From Rhyacophila brunnea (lineage: Eukaryota; Arthropoda; Insecta; Trichoptera; Rhyacophilidae): a stretch of 64,000 bases of DNA. The translations under genes were made by a program, and so were the position numbers. The first letter of the stretch is position 1, and the number at the start of each line of letters is the position of its first letter. The notes beneath the pieces are model-generated. The model worked only from the letters and a program-made list of their open reading frames with translations, did not search any database and was not told where the DNA came from. Location of the stretch: the NCBI GenBank assembly GCA_022495005.1, contig JAGYXB010000797.1, positions 1,612,001-1,676,000 on the forward strand, given 5' to 3'. Below, in pieces: positions 32,295-43,030 of this stretch.

Positions 32295-32582
32295 TAATAG
32301 ATTTTTGGGTTTCCACCGTGTGTACTTCTTGGATGATAGCAATATGGATGATGGGTTACAGTTAAAAACGTCATGCCTTCCGGCACCATCAGCAAAATCC
32401 AATATTAGAGCGGGTATCTCTGGTCGTAACGATTGACATTCTTAGAGCAACGTTTACATTCATATACCTACACTACATTTCACCATAAAATTTTATATAT
32501 CATCTCTTTATAATGGCCTCTGCAACGAGAACGAAATGTCGAGGAAACAGGTGGAACACACGGTGGAAACCCAAAAATCTAT
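32295..32582. mobile_element. Penelope-like inverted-repeat element, decayed
   Basis: Arms agatttttgggtttccaccg (32295 on) and the complement ending at 32582. Near 32513-32550 it holds taatggcctctgcaacgaga then cgaaatgtcgag, a decayed form of the motif at 33373. The minus strand near 32390 holds a CTGATGG...GCC-GGAA-GGC relic. Confidence 0.55.
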
Positions 32583-33237
32583 TACGCCATGTTTTCTATG
32601 CTCACACTAAATTTCAAACTCCTAAACCTATAAATAAATGCTTTATCATTCTTCAAACAAAAAAGTCAACTGCAGGTTCCAAATTTCCAATATCATAAAT
32701 GGAACAACTCCGCTCTTTATATAAATTTTCTTTATATTATAAAAGGGAAACTAAAATAGTGTATTAATTATTACTACAATTTATTGGTAAAAAAATCCAA
32801 GTTTATTTTTGGAATTATTAAATTCCGCTCGATAGCTAAATTATAAAGTTTTTTCTCCTTCCTGAACAATTTTCCCAAATGGAGTTAGCCGGTTTGCAGA
32901 TTAAACAGTCGCTATACTCCACTATTTGTAACTGGCCTGCAGGTATAACTACGTGTTATTGCGAGATGTCGCACCCACAAGAGCCTATCGAAAGCGCGTA
33001 GCTTAACAGTCATCATTATTATTATGATCGTTAGTGTCCTTTTGTGTCATCTGCGCTGACTTGTCTTTTAGACAAGCTGAATCGGAATATCAAAGCGAAC
33101 GGGTATCCAAGTGGCCATAGGCCTTGCGTGTCATAGAATGTCGAGAGTGGGGCCAACCAAGTCAAATTCATCACCCGGGTCACGATCCTCAGTCCTGGGG
33201 TCCTAACGAAGAAGAATACTAAAAAACTAATAATATG

Positions 33238-33490
33238 CCTTCTTTACTCGACGTTTCGGGCTCGTTGCAGAGGCCATTATCAAAAGATATGTTGTATGAT
33301 GAAATGTAGTGTAGGTGTGTGAATGTAAACGTTTCACACACCTACACTACATTTCATCATAAAACATATCTCTTGATAATGGCCTCTGCAACGAGCCCGA
33401 AACGTCGAGTAAAGAAGGAAGAAGGAGACACGGTGAAAACCCAAGAATATACTACGATAAAAAACAACCGTGAAAGCCTCAAACATTATA
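33238..33490. mobile_element. Near-perfect palindrome with two hammerhead-like cores
   Basis: Arms 33238-33323 and 33332-33418 pair almost throughout. Each arm carries, pointing outward, TTGATAATGGCCTCTGCAAC, then GAGCC and CGAAACGTCGAG. The right side continues ggagacacggtgaaaaccca and atactacgataaaaaaca, the same outer sequence as at 15351. Interpreted as inverted ends of a Penelope-like retroelement. Confidence 0.6.
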
Positions 33491-33524
33491 TAATAATATG
33501 CCATTTACCATTAAGTAATTTAAT

Positions 33525-33620
33525 AAACTATTTTTTTATTCAACGAATAATTCACAAGATTTGAGAATGTAGCATTCTATATATTGAATTCTATTCGTTG
33601 AATAAAATAAATAGTCTATT
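33525..33620. repeat. SINE family S2 3' ends, inverted pair
   Basis: tattcaacgaataattcaca (minus-strand form of the S2 3' end) and, after a short gap, its complement attcgttgaataaa form a foldback. Confidence 0.6.
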
Positions 33621-33795
33621 AAATTATTAGTCTAAGTACGTTATAAAAACTTGATATTGGAGTAATCCGCAACGTCGGTTAATAATTAAGGCATTTAATT
33701 GATTTTAATACACAAAAACCAATAGCCAACATTGTTACGCAATTTGATAAGCATTTTATGTAAGAACTACTAGTTAAAATCGTCGCAATTAAGTA

Positions 33796-33960
33796 AGATA
33801 CCCGTAGCTTAATTAGAAAAGCACACGAATCCAGCGGTTACAAGTTCAAGTCACGTCGGGTATATAAAAAATGATTTTTTTCAAGTGGGTCATGTGATGT
33901 TTTCAACATATTTATATTCAATTAAGTAATTTGTATACTTACTTGAAAACATATTCTTCT
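33796..33960 (+). mobile_element. tRNA-headed SINE (family S2)
   Basis: The tRNA-like head acccgtagcttaattag has an A-box-like TAGCTTAATTAG and a B-box-like GTTCAAGTC, closed by cgggta. That could form an acceptor stem with tacccg. Body tttttcaagtgg, gatgttttcaaca. The anticodon arm is imperfect, so a functional tRNA is unlikely. Confidence 0.6.
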
Positions 33961-33974
33961 TTCTTTCTTTCGAC

Positions 33975-34200
33975 CATGGCCGATCCTAATAGGATCATAT
34001 GGGCCTCCAGAGAGTGGAGGGTTGTATTAACAGATTTTATTTTTACGAGAAACGGATGTCAGCCACTCGCTCAACCTATTAAATCTATACTCTGACAAAT
34101 ACACAAATTGAAAAACAATATGTGTACTTGCCAGACCCAGCATTTGAACCTGGAATCCTCGACTCTATAGGCCGGCGTTTCAGCCATATATCCATATCAT
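33975..34200 (-). mobile_element. tRNA-derived SINE (family S1), minus strand
   Basis: Plus-strand order gccgatcctaataggatcat, ggatgtcagccactcgctca, ttgccagacccagc and a degraded B box (atttgaacc), ending near gccggcgtttcagcc. Full-length but diverged. Confidence 0.8.
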
Positions 34201-34239
34201 ATACCCACTAGAAATAATAATATTTGGAAAAAAAACGAA

Positions 34240-34800
34240 GCTCGATGGGATTTGATCCCGTATAACCACTGGTATCGCGCCAACTGTGTTGCATTAACCA
34301 ATTATGCTACGAGCGTCCTGTCTAATTGAGACAATTTAAACTAGTAGATCATACATGAAAATGCTTATCAAATTGCGTTGTTATTGACTATCGGTTTTTG
34401 TGTATTAAATCAAGGAATATTAATTACCTTAATTACTAACCGACGCACGGCTCTCGCTAATTATTTTAGTTATAACGTCTACTTGAACTTGCAAAACAAT
34501 TTTTAATAAACTATTAATTCTTTTATTCAACGAATAATTCACAAGATTTTGAGAATGTAACATTCCATATATTGAACATACATAACTTAAAAACACCTCA
34601 GATTTATATTTATACCCACTAGAGAAAATCATATTTGAAAAAAATATCCCCTCGAGCTTCGTATTTTTTTCAAATATGATTTTTTTTAGTGGTGTTTGAT
34701 CTGAGATGTTTTCAAGTTATGTGTGTTCAATATATGGAATGTTACATTCTTAACACCTTGTGAATTATTTGTTGAATATAAGAAATATGTAGTTTGTTAA
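34240..34800 (-). mobile_element. SINE family S2 copies, partly palindromic
   Basis: 34245-34325 is a minus-strand tRNA-like head (gggatttgatcccgtataac). 34515-34600 and 34665-34790 are inverted copies of the S2 body and 3' end (tattcaacgaataattcaca against gtgaattatttgttgaata), meeting around 34645. Confidence 0.65.
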
Positions 34801-34826
34801 GTAATTTGTATTTTTTTTTAGTTTCT

Positions 34827-35239
34827 GTGCGCCTCATGGCCCCCACAAGGGGGGGCTGACAGGACCCGTGCTCAGAAGGGGCCCGGCGAGGCTAGTCGAC
34901 CAGATAAGTGAGATAAACACTCATCTCAAATTTGCTTTACTAGTAAAAAAAGTCGCCTGCGGCGCTATTTTCCTTCGATAAAATCATTATTTAAAATGAA
35001 GTGGTTGTACGATACAATGTTTAATTGTGTACCAATACTTGGCTACTCCATAATTTAAATGGATATATTAAAATATACAAAAACACACTAAATATACACG
35101 TTAATTTTATCGCATACACCATTTGCAAAACATTACTGTACAGCGTCACACTGCCTTTATCCTTGGTGATAGGTAGGGGGGGCCACCAAAAATCCTATCC
35201 TGGGGGCCCGCTTCATGATGTGGGGGCCATGGTGCGCCT
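34827..35239. mobile_element. Candidate hAT-type MITE (about 410 bp)
   Basis: The left end tgcgcctcatggcccccaca and the complement of the right end ggcgcaccatggcccccaca are near-identical GC-rich inverted ends around an AT-rich interior. The target duplication is unclear. Confidence 0.5.
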
Positions 35240-35880
35240 GTATTATACAGGTATTGAGCATCTCATTCATTACACTTTCAAACATATTGTTACACATCTG
35301 TTAACTGGCTGAATAAATTACGCACCATTGGGAAACGTTCAAAAAGGTTTTTCCGGAAAAATCTCTCGCGGCGTACCTATAACTCGATGCGATTTATTCA
35401 TTTTTCAACATTTATCGCGTTTTCCTTTTCCGATATTCTGAACACGTCAGACCGGCGAGCCTTCACCCTTTTCCCCAGATTGATTGAGGCTTTTGTTAAA
35501 GTGATACAACAATTTATTCTTTCCTACTCCATTTTCCTCTTTTTTGTATTAAACGAACTTCTCGATGAATTGACTGGCTCCTATAGAAAAAAACCGTTTC
35601 AGAAAAAGGTACATTAACCCGACCAATATAGGACAAAATTGTCTATTGTATATATTTACAGTTTATGTACTTTTTATAATATTTTTTTCTCTTGTAAAGA
35701 TTAAAGTTAAACGTTTCTATGCTTGTAGAGTAAATTCCACTGATGAGTAAGGTAAAACTTTTTAAAACTGACTCTCTACTAGATAGAGGTGGGAAAACTT
35801 GTCGATTTTGAAGACTAAGTATACTTACTACTAGTATTAAAAAATACTTAGTATCGAAACTTGTTCCAAAATATTTATTT
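35240..35880. other. Spacer with no recognised gene
   Basis: The open frame at 35387-35617 has no recognisable motif or splice context. Confidence 0.35.
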
Positions 35881-35884
35881 TTAG

Positions 35885-36360
35885 CGTATTTTTACCTTAA
35901 CTTTTTATATACCACGTTTTTTTAAATTTTCTGTTGAATTATATAAACTTGACAATTCTATGTATTAATAATTTAGGACAAATCATTTTTTTGCTATTTT
36001 GCAACAATATAGAATACTGAAATGTCATTTTGATTTCCATAGTAACGCACGTATATATTAATAATTTAGTTGCTACGACCACCCACTTAGCAACCAATAA
36101 TAGTGGATTGGATTACGGATTTCTTCTGAAATAACTCTTCATACAAAACAAAATTAACTGAAAATGAATTCAATTCTACTTAAAGATGGCTAAAAGTATT
36201 AAAAGAATGCATTGGCATCGTGTTCTGGTATATTCTAAAAGTTTCAAATGTCTAGCTAGCCGGGTAGTTAGTTAAAAATCGATTGCAAGGTTTGTACTGG
36301 ATAAACAACCACCGGACAAATAAGAATACGAGCTAATAAAAACGTTGTAAAAAGTGATAG
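35885..36360 (-). repeat. Interspersed repeat R1, minus strand
   Basis: Runs from ctttttatataccacgtttt to aacgttgtaa, the complement of 27949-28440. Shared landmarks: tagtaacgcacgtatatatt and gcattggcatcgtgttctg. Confidence 0.75.
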
Positions 36361-36424
36361 CCAACATTAACGCAATTTTATAAGCATTTCATGTAAGAAC
36401 TACTAGTTAAATTCGTCGTTATTA

Positions 36425-36550
36425 AGTAATATGCCCATAGCTTAATTGGTGAAAGGACATTAACGCTAATCTATTTGTTACAAGTTACAGTCCTATCTGG
36501 CGTCGTTTTTTTCTGGTAGGTATCTGGGGTGTTTTCAAATTACTTATGTA
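36425..36550 (+). mobile_element. tRNA-headed SINE (family S2), 5' part
   Basis: Head tgcccatagcttaattggtg with A-box-like TAGCTTAATTGG and degraded B box (acaagttacagtcc). Body ttttttctggtaggtatctg and ggtgttttcaaatta. Truncated at the 3' end. Confidence 0.6.
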
Positions 36551-36719
36551 TTTTAAATTTGGATAATTTGGTAGCGTCATTTCATAATTTCAAGCGTGAC
36601 TCTATTCATGACGATTTACCTGACTATACTGATCATAAAATATGTCAAAAAGTTGGCGCAGTATCATAGCTCGGATTTTTTTTTAGAATTATTAATAACC
36701 ATGTCCTTGCTTTTTCGTA

Positions 36720-36870
36720 CAAGGTGATTGTTAGTAATTTTGAACAATCACAAACAACCAGGCTTTGAGAAAAACACATCAATATCGTATCCTGACCGGG
36801 AATCTAACCCAGAACTCTCGCGTGGAAGGCAAGTGCCTTACGCACTGCACCACGAGAGCCGCCATCATAG
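36720..36870 (-). mobile_element. tRNA-derived SINE head (family S3), minus strand
   Basis: Minus strand: ggctctcgtggtgcagtgcg (A box TGGTGCAGTGCG), then gggttagattcccgg (B box GGTTAGATTCC), then ggatacgatattgatg. Clearly derived from a tRNA; the stems are imperfect. Confidence 0.65.
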
Positions 36871-36919
36871 CTCGGATTGGCAGTTAACTATCAAAACAAA
36901 ACAAAAAACACCGTTTCTA

Positions 36920-37570
36920 TTAAGGGGGGACATGCTCAGCGTAGGTCAAAATGGAACTTTTATTTCATTTTCAAACCATGATCCTGGACATTCCTTAAAC
37001 GTTGTAGATAATCTATTTACATAATTTTGAAGCCTTGTTATCCTTTATATTTATTTTAGACATTTAATGACTGCATTTTTTACATTTATTAATTTTTAAC
37101 GAATTTATAAAACCATTAGTATAATTTATGATGAGATTATTTTTGTAAAATATTTACGATGAAAATTATATTGATAATCTCTGTGATCCCAAATTTGACA
37201 AGAATTGGGCACTTTATTATTCAAAAAATGGACAAGATTAACACATTTGAAGATAATTCTAAAGATACTCATTATAAGCTATGTTTTTGACCATTCAAGT
37301 GTGATAAAAAATCTTAACACCGCTGCACATTCATGTACTGAAATATGACTATATTCTAAAACATTAGAGCGAGTGGTTTAAAAGAATACTATTTTATGTA
37401 ATAAAAATACTTTTTGCAGTCATCAAATGTTTAAAATAAATATAAAGGATAACAAGGCTTCAAAATTATATAAAGAGATTATCTACAACGTTTAAGGAAT
37501 GTCCTCGATCATGGTTTGAAAATGCAATAAAAGCTCTATTTTGACCTAAGCTGAGCACGTCCGCCCTTAA
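36920..37570. mobile_element. TTAA-bounded element with long inverted ends
   Basis: TTAAGGGGGGACATGCTCAG at the left, and the complement of TTAAGGGCGGACGTGCTCAG at the right; the inverted ends extend about 170 bases. The left arm keeps an open frame MLSVGQNGTFI...NHDPGHSLNVVDNLF, parallel to the exon at 28575. TTAA borders recall piggyBac-type insertion; no transposase is present. Confidence 0.65.
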
Positions 37571-37955
37571 TACTGTGATACATTTGGAAAATCATGATAT
37601 TTTACGGAATAAAAAATAATTAAAATATTGAAATTTATAATAATTTTTAAAGTTATTGTGCACGCCGATTTCGCAAACTAATTATATTCACAAGCCCTGG
37701 GCAAAATAATAAAAAACAAATTGATATTTCAAACAATTTCCCACTTGGTTGAGTTTTAAACGAATCGAACCCTTTTTATATTTTCGTTATTAATCACAAA
37801 CCAAAATAATATTCTAAAAGCCGATAAGCTTTTCCGTTATTGATATTCAAATGGTGTGCCTGAAAAATTAAATACGCCCCAAACTGTAATAAATTTCAGT
37901 TAAATTGTCAGAATGTTAAATTTTTGAGTTCAAATAATTTATACTATCCATAGAA
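37570..37955. other. AT-rich spacer
   Basis: Nothing recognised. Confidence 0.4.
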
Positions 37956-37959
37956 TACT

Positions 37960-38490
37960 GTTGCGAGGGGTGAAGCTTCTAAGATTCGACATAAATAGTG
38001 CACACTAAATTTTATCTGTCATACATATTTGTTTTTATTTAAGGCTATAATACCCCAGTTGAGGCATGGTCTAAAAAGATCGTGACTAGGCGATGCGCGG
38101 ATTGTGCAAATGACCCGAGCCGAACGAAACATAATTTTTCATAAAAATCCAACATGCGTCAATTTAATGTTATGTTTATTGTTATATTGCTAATAATAAT
38201 AGTACGAGTATATTATTCATTGACATGTTTTCTTTTTAAAGTATATGTATAGGTAAAGTTTTTTAGTCATCTTTACACGATTTAAGAATATTTTCATCCG
38301 ACGCAATGACAAAACAAATCGACGTGCAGACACTCCGACTGTCGGTCTCCGAATGGCAACGCGGCCGTTTTTGCCGTTTCGCTTATGTGCGCTCTTAACT
38401 AAGTCTACAATTGACAGGAGATGGTGTAGATTATTTTTTTTTAATTCAATTAAACACTGCGAAAACCAAGCCATTATAGATTAGATATGC
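37960..38490. mobile_element. MITE M1 remnant containing repeat R2 copy 3
   Basis: 37960-38044 and 38405-38490 are pieces of M1 (aagattcgacataaatagtg; then aattaaacactgcgaaaacc). R2 lies between them at about 38045-38400, apparently inserted into M1. Confidence 0.6.
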
Positions 38491-38497
38491 TATAGGT

Positions 38498-39575
38498 CAG
38501 CGCCTGGCAACCTATGGCACGCGAAAGGATTTTTGGTGGCACGCCTCGAAAATGAGGATTTATTAAAATTTTCGGTACTTTTCGCTAATTTTTTTTTTAT
38601 ATTTTTCAAGTTTCAAAAAAGTTTATGGGCATTTTAAGTAATGGGTTTGTAATAACTGATATTATGGATTATATATCAACTTTGGAGAAGTATTTCATAA
38701 AAAGGTTTAAGGATTTACAAATACACTCACCCATGTTTATATATTATATTTTGCAGCCTGACATTAAAGACAGTTACAAAATTGATATAAATATTTTGAA
38801 TTTTTGAATATTGGGTAGGTTTATTGATTTAGAATTTAATAATTCTGAAATTTGGAAATTAACAATACTGCCAGAGATGAAAATATTAAAAACGAAGAAT
38901 GCTGTTTTTGAAGAATGCTGAGTTTCAAAAACCGCTATAACACTTGTTTGAAATAATTAAGTTGAAATATATATCGATGGATTCGTTATTAAAATCTCTA
39001 CATGAAAATTTTATCGCCTCTTTCAAAATCCGCTACGATTAACTGTCATTTATGAAACAAAATCAATGCGTCTATCAATACCCGCTATAACATGACTAAC
39101 ACATTCAAACACCTTTTTAGTTCAAAAAGTTTTTATTGATTTTCTCAACATAATGAAAAAGTGTTGTAGCGTGTTTTGAAACTCAGCGACACATACGATA
39201 ACCAAAACGTGGAATGACATCTTTTATTGTATTAAAAAAGTCGCATTCGAAGTGTTTTTTTCGGTACAACGTACTACTGTGAGCAATTATGAAATATATT
39301 ATAAACCCATATAAATAGAAATCGTTGAACTGAAGAAAATTCGAAAATGTGCAAACAATTAAAAACTTCAAACTATGAACCAAATATTGAACCTCACCAA
39401 TGTTTAAATATTGTAATTTTTATGATGTTTTTATGTAGCGTGTACCTATTATTATAGTCAAGTAAAATTGTCTTATAATTGATTTACTAGTTTTATTTCA
39501 GTGGCACGCTGAGTGTCCAGTACTTTGAATCACCTGTTTTGTGGCACGCCAATGCATTTGGGTTGCCGACCGCTG
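38498..39575. mobile_element. hAT element (1078 bp) nested in MITE M1
   Basis: Ends CAGCGCCTGGCAACC and the complement of CAGCGGTCGGCAACCC, each followed by a TGGCACGCC-type block. The flanking duplication is ctataggt/ctataggc (7 of 8). The interior is AT-rich with no clear transposase frame. M1 sequence resumes on both sides. Confidence 0.82.
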
Positions 39576-39584
39576 CTATAGGCG

Positions 39585-39880
39585 ATCTGACAAAATAGTA
39601 CACACTTTTTCAGTCATACTTATTTTGTTTTCATTGAATTAAGAATACGTATTACAGATGGTGTGGGTTATTTTTTTTTAATTTGTTAAGCCCTGCTTAC
39701 ACCAAACTATAATCGATAAAAATATCCTTTTATCTATGTTGCTGTACCAGTAGCGAGGGGTTGAGGTAAGCTGTTAAGATTCGACATAAATAGTGTACAC
39801 TAAGCTTTGTCAGTCATTCTTATTTGTTTTCATTGAACTAAGAATACAATTTGCAGATGGTGCTGGTTAGTTTTTATAAA
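39585..39880. mobile_element. MITE M1 fragments
   Basis: 39585-39710 continues the M1 interrupted by the hAT (acacactttttcagtcatac). At 39738 a second M1 left end begins (cagtagcgaggggttgag) and runs to about 39880. Confidence 0.65.
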
Positions 39881-39884
39881 TCTA

Positions 39885-40400
39885 TTGGGAGGGCAATAAT
39901 ATATCAAATCGCTTAGGATATTGATATATTATTCGATTTTGGTGAGGGTGAATTTAGGTGGGGAGGTATGCTTTATGTATACTTCTATTTTTGGCTCTGA
40001 TAATTACCTTAGGAATTGAGGGCATCCGTTGTTTGTTCTCCCAATGTGCAGAACTAACCTGCATTTAGTAATGCCAATTGGGCGGGCAATAACCATGTTT
40101 AATGAAATCGCTTCGGATATTGATATATTCCACTTACGTGAGGGTGAATTTAGGTGGACGTTATTTTATAAGTTTTTAAGATAGGTTTTATCAAAGTTCA
40201 CTCTGTGTGCTTCCATCTACTTTTATTTTTGTTATTTAATTTTATTTCTTATTTTATTACTTATTGTATTATTAACTCACATTTCTCTGTATTTTTATTT
40301 TTGTTAACACTTATTTTATGTCATGTCATGAACACTTTAAATTTATAATTTGTTATGTTCATTATATGTAAAATAAATATATTTGAATAAATTTTTATTA
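39885..40400 (+). mobile_element. Jockey-like LINE 3' end
   Basis: In broken frames: MPIGRAITMFNEIASDIDIF and LREGEFRWTLFYKFLR, the C-terminal NLP..R.....N.I....DIF motif of Jockey-like reverse transcriptases. A 3' untranslated tail follows (aatttgttatgttcattata, aataaatatatttgaataaa). A second partial tail reaches 40500. Confidence 0.65.
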
Positions 40401-40502
40401 TTTTATTATTTACTCATTTAACCCTGTATTTTTATTTCGACATTGTTGACACTGAATTTATAATTCGTCATGTTCATTATAAGTAAAATAAATTTTAAAA
40501 AA

Positions 40503-40570
40503 GCGGTCACCCATCCAAGTACTATCCGCGTCCGATGGTGCTTAACTTCGGTCATTGGAAGAGAGCGTTC
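40503..40570 (-). pseudogene. 5S rRNA relic
   Basis: The minus strand reads ccgaagttaagcaccatcgg then agtacttggatgggtgaccg, the internal promoter (box A, box C) region of 5S rRNA with few changes. Only the middle-to-3' part remains. It directly abuts a LINE tail (tttta-aaaaag at 40495-40502). Too short to be functional. Confidence 0.8.
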
Positions 40571-40579
40571 GACCACTCG

Positions 40580-41120
40580 GCTGGTAACATTCTACGTAAC
40601 GCTGGATTTTGTGCACACAATTTTAATATCATGCCCAGTAGTAAAACATATACATGTCAATAGTGCATAGTCTGAGTTATTTAAATAGGCACTACTATGC
40701 ATAAGACCCTTAGAACGTAGTAGAATAATATTATATATTTGAGGTCGTTAATAATTTTCACCGATTTTCAATTAACCTTAGGCTTCATTTTGTTGTATTA
40801 TAAAGACCCTCACTTAATTATTAATTAATCTTTATATATTGATAGAACCTCAACATAGGATTACATATAAGTTGACTAAAGTTTTAGTTAAAATGTTCAC
40901 AAAGTTACAACGTAATTTGGGTATTTCCTTCATAAATGATAATAACAATATCTCACATTCGTCGTATATTGTATAACACGTCATAATTAATTTGTACTTT
41001 GATATATCACATTATACAGTTACAGCTAATATAATAAAATTCAGTTGTTTCCAACCTTCCCGACACTACGTCTATTACATTCGATAGTAAAATGTTGGAA
41101 AAAACTTTTTCTGTACAGAT
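40580..41120. other. AT-rich spacer
   Basis: No feature recognised beyond short runs. Confidence 0.4.
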
Positions 41121-41126
41121 AGATGG

Positions 41127-41355
41127 ATGGGTGATTTTCTCAAAGTGTGGGAGCATCAGTCGTTTGCTCTCCCGAGTAGCAGAACTAACCTGCCATTGGT
41201 GATGTCAATTGGGAGGGCGATAACTCTGTTCAACCAAATCGCTTCTGATGTTGATATATTTCACCTACGTGAGGATGAGTATAGGTGGACGTTGTTTTAT
41301 ATATTCTTAAAATACGGTCCGCTTAGCTCATTCGGTGTGCTTCCATGCTTTATAA
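41127..41355 (+). mobile_element. Jockey-like LINE C-terminus
   Basis: Open frame NLPLVMSIGRAITLFNQIAS and DIFHLREDEYRWTLFYIFLK, parallel to 39885 and 61490. Cut at 41356-41368 by the palindromic SINE insertion; the LINE tail may resume at 42035. Confidence 0.65.
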
Positions 41356-41368
41356 TTTATATATTTTT

Positions 41369-42021
41369 GAACATATATTATTTTGAAAAAAACACTTTCT
41401 GATAGAGTATATAATAACCAATAGAAAAAATCTTTTTTGAAAAAAGTAAGTCACCCCGACGGGGAATCGAACCCTGTATCTCCCGAGTATACGCCTCATC
41501 CGTCGCATTAAGCCATTATGCTACGGCGCGACATACTAATAGCGAACAAATTTTAACTATTGGTCAATTTCTATACCTACCCATCAGCGTTCCTTCCAAA
41601 TCAGCTACTTTGGCAATCGATTTTTGTTACTTAAATCAAAGTAGGTATATTACTATTACTTTTGATTACTAACCAACGTCGTGGAATTTCTCCAATATTT
41701 TTTAGATGTAGCTACTTGCACTTATAATTTATAATTAACTATTTCTTTTATTCAACGAATAATTCACAAGATTTAAGAATATATCATTCTGATTATTGAA
41801 CATATATTATTTTGAAAAAAACTCGGGAGATATACTCGGGAGATACAGGGTTCGATTCCTCGTCGGGGTGACTTACTTTTTTCAAAAAAGATTTTTTCTA
41901 TTGGTTATTATATACTCTATCAGAAAGTGTTTTTTTTTAAAATAATATAATATGTTCAATAATCAGAATGATATATTCTTAAATCTTGTGAATTATTCGT
42001 TGAATAAAAGAAATAGTTAAT
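41369..42021. mobile_element. Palindromic tRNA-headed SINE (family S2) with 13-bp duplication
   Basis: Flanked by a perfect TTTATATATTTTT at 41356-41368 and 42022-42034. Inside are two S2 copies in opposite directions. The left, minus-strand copy has a complete tRNA-like head (A box TAGCATAATGGC, B box GGTTCGATTCC, 41440-41530). The right, plus-strand copy has half a head (gggttcgattcctcg) and the full body to gttgaataaaagaaatag. The sequence gaacatatattattttgaaa is repeated inside at 41800. Confidence 0.75.
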
Positions 42022-42249
42022 TTTATATATTTTTATTTTTGTACCTTTTAATTTACTTTTTATACTGTTTTTGTGATACTGCATATATTTATTTCTTCTG
42101 TACACTGTTTGTTTTTATTTGTAATGTTCACGGTATGTATAAAAAAATGAATTGGTTCATATCTACACAACTATTACTTGAATTTGAATTTTTAAAAAAG
42201 GCCTCGTGGCCTGTTTTAGTGTTAAAAGTAACATTCAATTACAATGTCC

Positions 42250-42540
42250 AAGCAATAATTCAATTCGAGTCTCTTTACGAACCATGTTACCAGCACAGGG
42301 TGTCTCATACATAAAATATCTGTACGACCAGGCTAAATCTGATATGGTTTGAGCAAACGTTGCGTTTCATCATTCATATTCATAAGTGTACCATGCGAGT
42401 CATAAACATAACCATTTACATACAAGGAAGTGAATGCATGAACATGGGACCTGCTCCAGCCAGACAGCCGAAAAATTTCAAGGCTAGTGCCCGGACTGCC
42501 CTACCCCAGCATCCATTAATAATTGTCTTCAATATGCAGT
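42250..42540 (+). repeat. Repeat R4 fragment
   Basis: ggtttgagcaaacgttgcgt, followed by catcattcatattcataa, matches 48060-48086 plus 48654 onward. It therefore represents an uninterrupted version of the site occupied by the hAT at 48087. No gene recognised. Confidence 0.45.
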
Positions 42541-43020
42541 AATAACCTTTTAATAACCTTGTTAATATGTGCGCAATGAAAATTAATTCAATGTATGTTT
42601 GTGTAACAGTTTCAAAACCACTGGTTTAAATCAACACAATTAATTTTGGAGAGATGATAAACATGACGCGTACATAACATATATAATTTGCGATGTGTTT
42701 GTATATATATACCCGCTTCAAATTAAGCAAGATTATATTAATATATTATGTCTGCGTATATATATACCTAATATAAAAGCGTTGTGTTAGATAATTGAAT
42801 CTTAGAAGCATAATTGAGTGAATATGGACCCAAGGGATACAAGTGACAACAAAGCTATAAATAAATTAAGCACGATTTTCACCATATAAATGTAAATACC
42901 GACCCAATTACGCATGAATAAACAGTAAAATTTTGAATTATTTTGAAAGTAAAGTTATGTATAAGAAATCACACTCAAAATACATCCCTTTTCAGCCGCG
43001 TTGAAAAATGCCCTAGGGTC
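42540..43020. other. AT-rich spacer
   Basis: Nothing recognised. Confidence 0.4.
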
Positions 43021-43030
43021 ACTCTGTAGG

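Noticed and set aside
36920..37570. Genuine piggyBac element
   Set aside because: TTAA borders are present, but the ends do not start with the usual CCC motif and there is no transposase. Only the TTAA border is claimed.
40503..40570. Functional 5S rRNA gene
   Set aside because: Only about 65 bases are recognisable, and the LINE tail removes the 3' end.
41440..41530. Functional tRNA gene (clear A and B boxes, also at 33796, 36795, 49420)
   Set aside because: The acceptor and anticodon stems are imperfect, the sequences recur with SINE bodies and target duplications, and several are half-copies. They are tRNA-derived SINE heads.
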